A DNA stretch of 64,000 nucleotides from Gillisella vitis. GTDB taxonomy: Bacteria; Pseudomonadota; Alphaproteobacteria; Rhizobiales; Rhizobiaceae. The stretch covers positions 124,001 to 188,000 of the forward strand of contig WPHV01000002.1 in NCBI GenBank assembly GCA_009744235.1. The letters run 5' to 3'. Each line of letters starts with the position of its first letter. The first letter of the stretch is position 1. The notes under the pieces are model-generated. The model worked only from the letters and a program-made list of their open reading frames with translations. It was not told the DNA's origin and ran no database searches. The translations under genes and the position numbers were made by a program. Of this stretch, positions 63,015 through 64,000 are shown piece after piece.

Positions 63015-64000
63015 CTGTGCCCGTGCTCGACATTATCGGTGTCAGCAAACGGTTTGGCAGCAATCGGGCCAATGACGACATTTCGCTATCGCTGGCAAAG
63101 GGCGAAATTCTGGCGCTGCTCGGCGAAAATGGGGCGGGAAAAACCACCCTGATGAGCATCCTTTTTGGCCATTATGTGCCAGATTCCGGCAAGGTTCTGG
63201 TCGAGGGCAGGGAGTTGCCGCCCGGCAAACCACGCGCCGCCATTCGGGCAGGCATTGGCATGGTGCATCAGCATTTCTCGCTGGCGCCAAACCTGACCGT
63301 TCTGGAAAACGTGACAACGGGCAGTGAGAGCCTATGGTCCCTGCGGTCGCGGCGTGCGCAGGCGCGGGAAAAGCTGATGGCCATTTCCAGACGCTTCGGC
63401 CTGAAAGTTGATCCAGATGCCCGTCTCGGCGATTTATCGGTGGGCGAGCAGCAGCGGGTCGAAATCCTCAAGGCACTGTACAATGATGCCCGCATTCTGG
63501 TGCTGGATGAACCGACCGCTGTTCTCACTCAAGCTGAAGCAGAAATGCTGTTTGCAACCCTGAAAGATATGGCGTCACAGGGCCTGTCGCTGATTTTCAT
63601 TTCCCACAAGCTCGATGAGGTCATGTCTGCCGCCGACCGGATCGTGGTGCTGCGCGGTGGACGGCGTGTGGCAGAGCGCAAAGCATCCGAGACCAGCAAG
63701 GCAGAGCTTGCCGAGCTTATGGTGGGGCGCACAGTGACCCGACCTGTACGTGACGCCTCCACTCCGGGTGACATTGTTCTGGAAGCCGCACATCTCACCC
63801 TCCGCAAAGACGGCGTCGATGTGCTGAAGGCAATCGATTTTCGACTGCGGGCTGGCGAGGTTCTTGGCATCATTGGTGTTTCCGGCAATGGCCAGGGTGT
63901 TCTGGCGCAAGTGCTCTCCGGCACGATACAGCATACGGCTGGCGACCTCCTAGTGTTCGGCACCCCGGTGGAGAACCTGTCGGTGGCAGATGCCGTGACG
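63011..64000 (+). CDS. BMP-type ABC transporter ATP-binding protein (partial)
   Basis: 330 codons to the window edge; the gene continues. It is the two-cassette ATPase of a nucleoside-type importer. The first cassette has Walker A GENGAGKTT, Q-loop MVHQHFSLAPNLTV, signature LSVGEQQRVEIL and Walker B ILVLDEPTAVL. The second begins at about residue 255 with a degenerate Walker A, IIGVSGNGQGVL, typical of this class. ATG 63011 overlaps the amidase stop by 4 nt. Permease genes are expected beyond the edge. Confidence 0.92.
   Translation, partial: MTVPVLDIIGVSKRFGSNRANDDISLSLAKGEILALLGENGAGKTTLMSILFGHYVPDSGKVLVEGRELPPGKPRAAIRAGIGMVHQHFSLAPNLTVLENVTTGSESLWSLRSRRAQAREKLMAISRRFGLKVDPDARLGDLSVGEQQRVEILKALYNDARILVLDEPTAVLTQAEAEMLFATLKDMASQGLSLIFISHKLDEVMSAADRIVVLRGGRRVAERKASETSKAELAELMVGRTVTRPVRDASTPGDIVLEAAHLTLRKDGVDVLKAIDFRLRAGEVLGIIGVSGNGQGVLAQVLSGTIQHTAGDLLVFGTPVENLSVADAVT

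Overview
The window reads like part of an alphaproteobacterial genome, most likely Rhizobiaceae (Rhizobium/Agrobacterium/Allorhizobium type). The signs are a Pha/Mrp cation antiporter operon whose A and B subunits are fused, a ROK-controlled sugar-phosphate-type ABC operon, a membrane PQQ glucose dehydrogenase, many AraC/TetR/ROK-controlled catabolic clusters, moderately high GC and dense genes with ATGA/TAATG overlaps. No rRNA, tRNA, CRISPR array, integrase or intact IS was seen. The assignment to a family is inference from gene content.

Layout. 0.5-8.7 kb: a two-sided oxygenase cluster. An AraC regulator faces an NtaA/DmoA-type FMN monooxygenase and its flavin reductase. On the minus strand lie a SnoaL-like protein, an acyl-CoA-dehydrogenase-fold (DszC/HsaA-like) monooxygenase and an MFS transporter, next to a TetR gene. 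Two copies of the palindrome TGACAC-N-GTGTC(A/G) flank tetR. 8.9-17.2 kb: an ALO-type FAD oxidase translationally coupled to a DSD1/alanine-racemase-fold PLP enzyme, a FadL-like outer-membrane channel, a coniferyl-aldehyde-type ALDH with an MFS partner, and a second AraC regulator. 17.4-25.8 kb: a one-direction metabolic operon (FGGY kinase, class II aldolase, class III aminotransferase, a class II aldolase paralogue without metal ligands, lactate-2-monooxygenase-type FMN enzyme, epimerase, SDR, HAD phosphatase) that I cannot match to a described pathway.

25.9-30.3 kb: an ECF sigma / anti-sigma / periplasmic Metal_resist-like protein followed by a DUF1800-DUF1501 pair, all on the minus strand. 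30.3-33.7 kb: a small unknown protein, PhnA, and gcd with a strong terminator. 33.7-41.8 kb: a ROK regulator facing an ABC importer (binding protein, two permeases, ATPase), a glycerophosphodiester phosphodiesterase and a metallophosphoesterase. This looks like a phosphodiester uptake-and-hydrolysis unit, with an intra-operon hairpin after the binding protein. 41.9-49.5 kb: a phage-tail-collar / DUF6916 / GNAT trio, divergent from a 1879-residue Ig/FN3-repeat autotransporter that contains an 810-bp tandem unit.

49.8-54.0 kb: a 1005-residue fusion of a catalase-like domain to a LodA/GoxA cysteine-tryptophylquinone oxidase, overlapping its LodB-type flavoprotein. 54.0-60.0 kb: the Pha/Mrp operon (G, F, E, D, C, AB), whose first gene seems to need a non-canonical ATT start. 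60.1-64.0 kb: a small HTH protein, then a BMP-family binding protein, an amidase and the ABC ATPase of the same importer, cut by the window end.

The most unusual items are the catalase-like/LodA fusion, the operon that pairs an intact with a metal-site-less aldolase, the ECF operon controlling DUF1800/DUF1501, and the ATT start of the antiporter operon.
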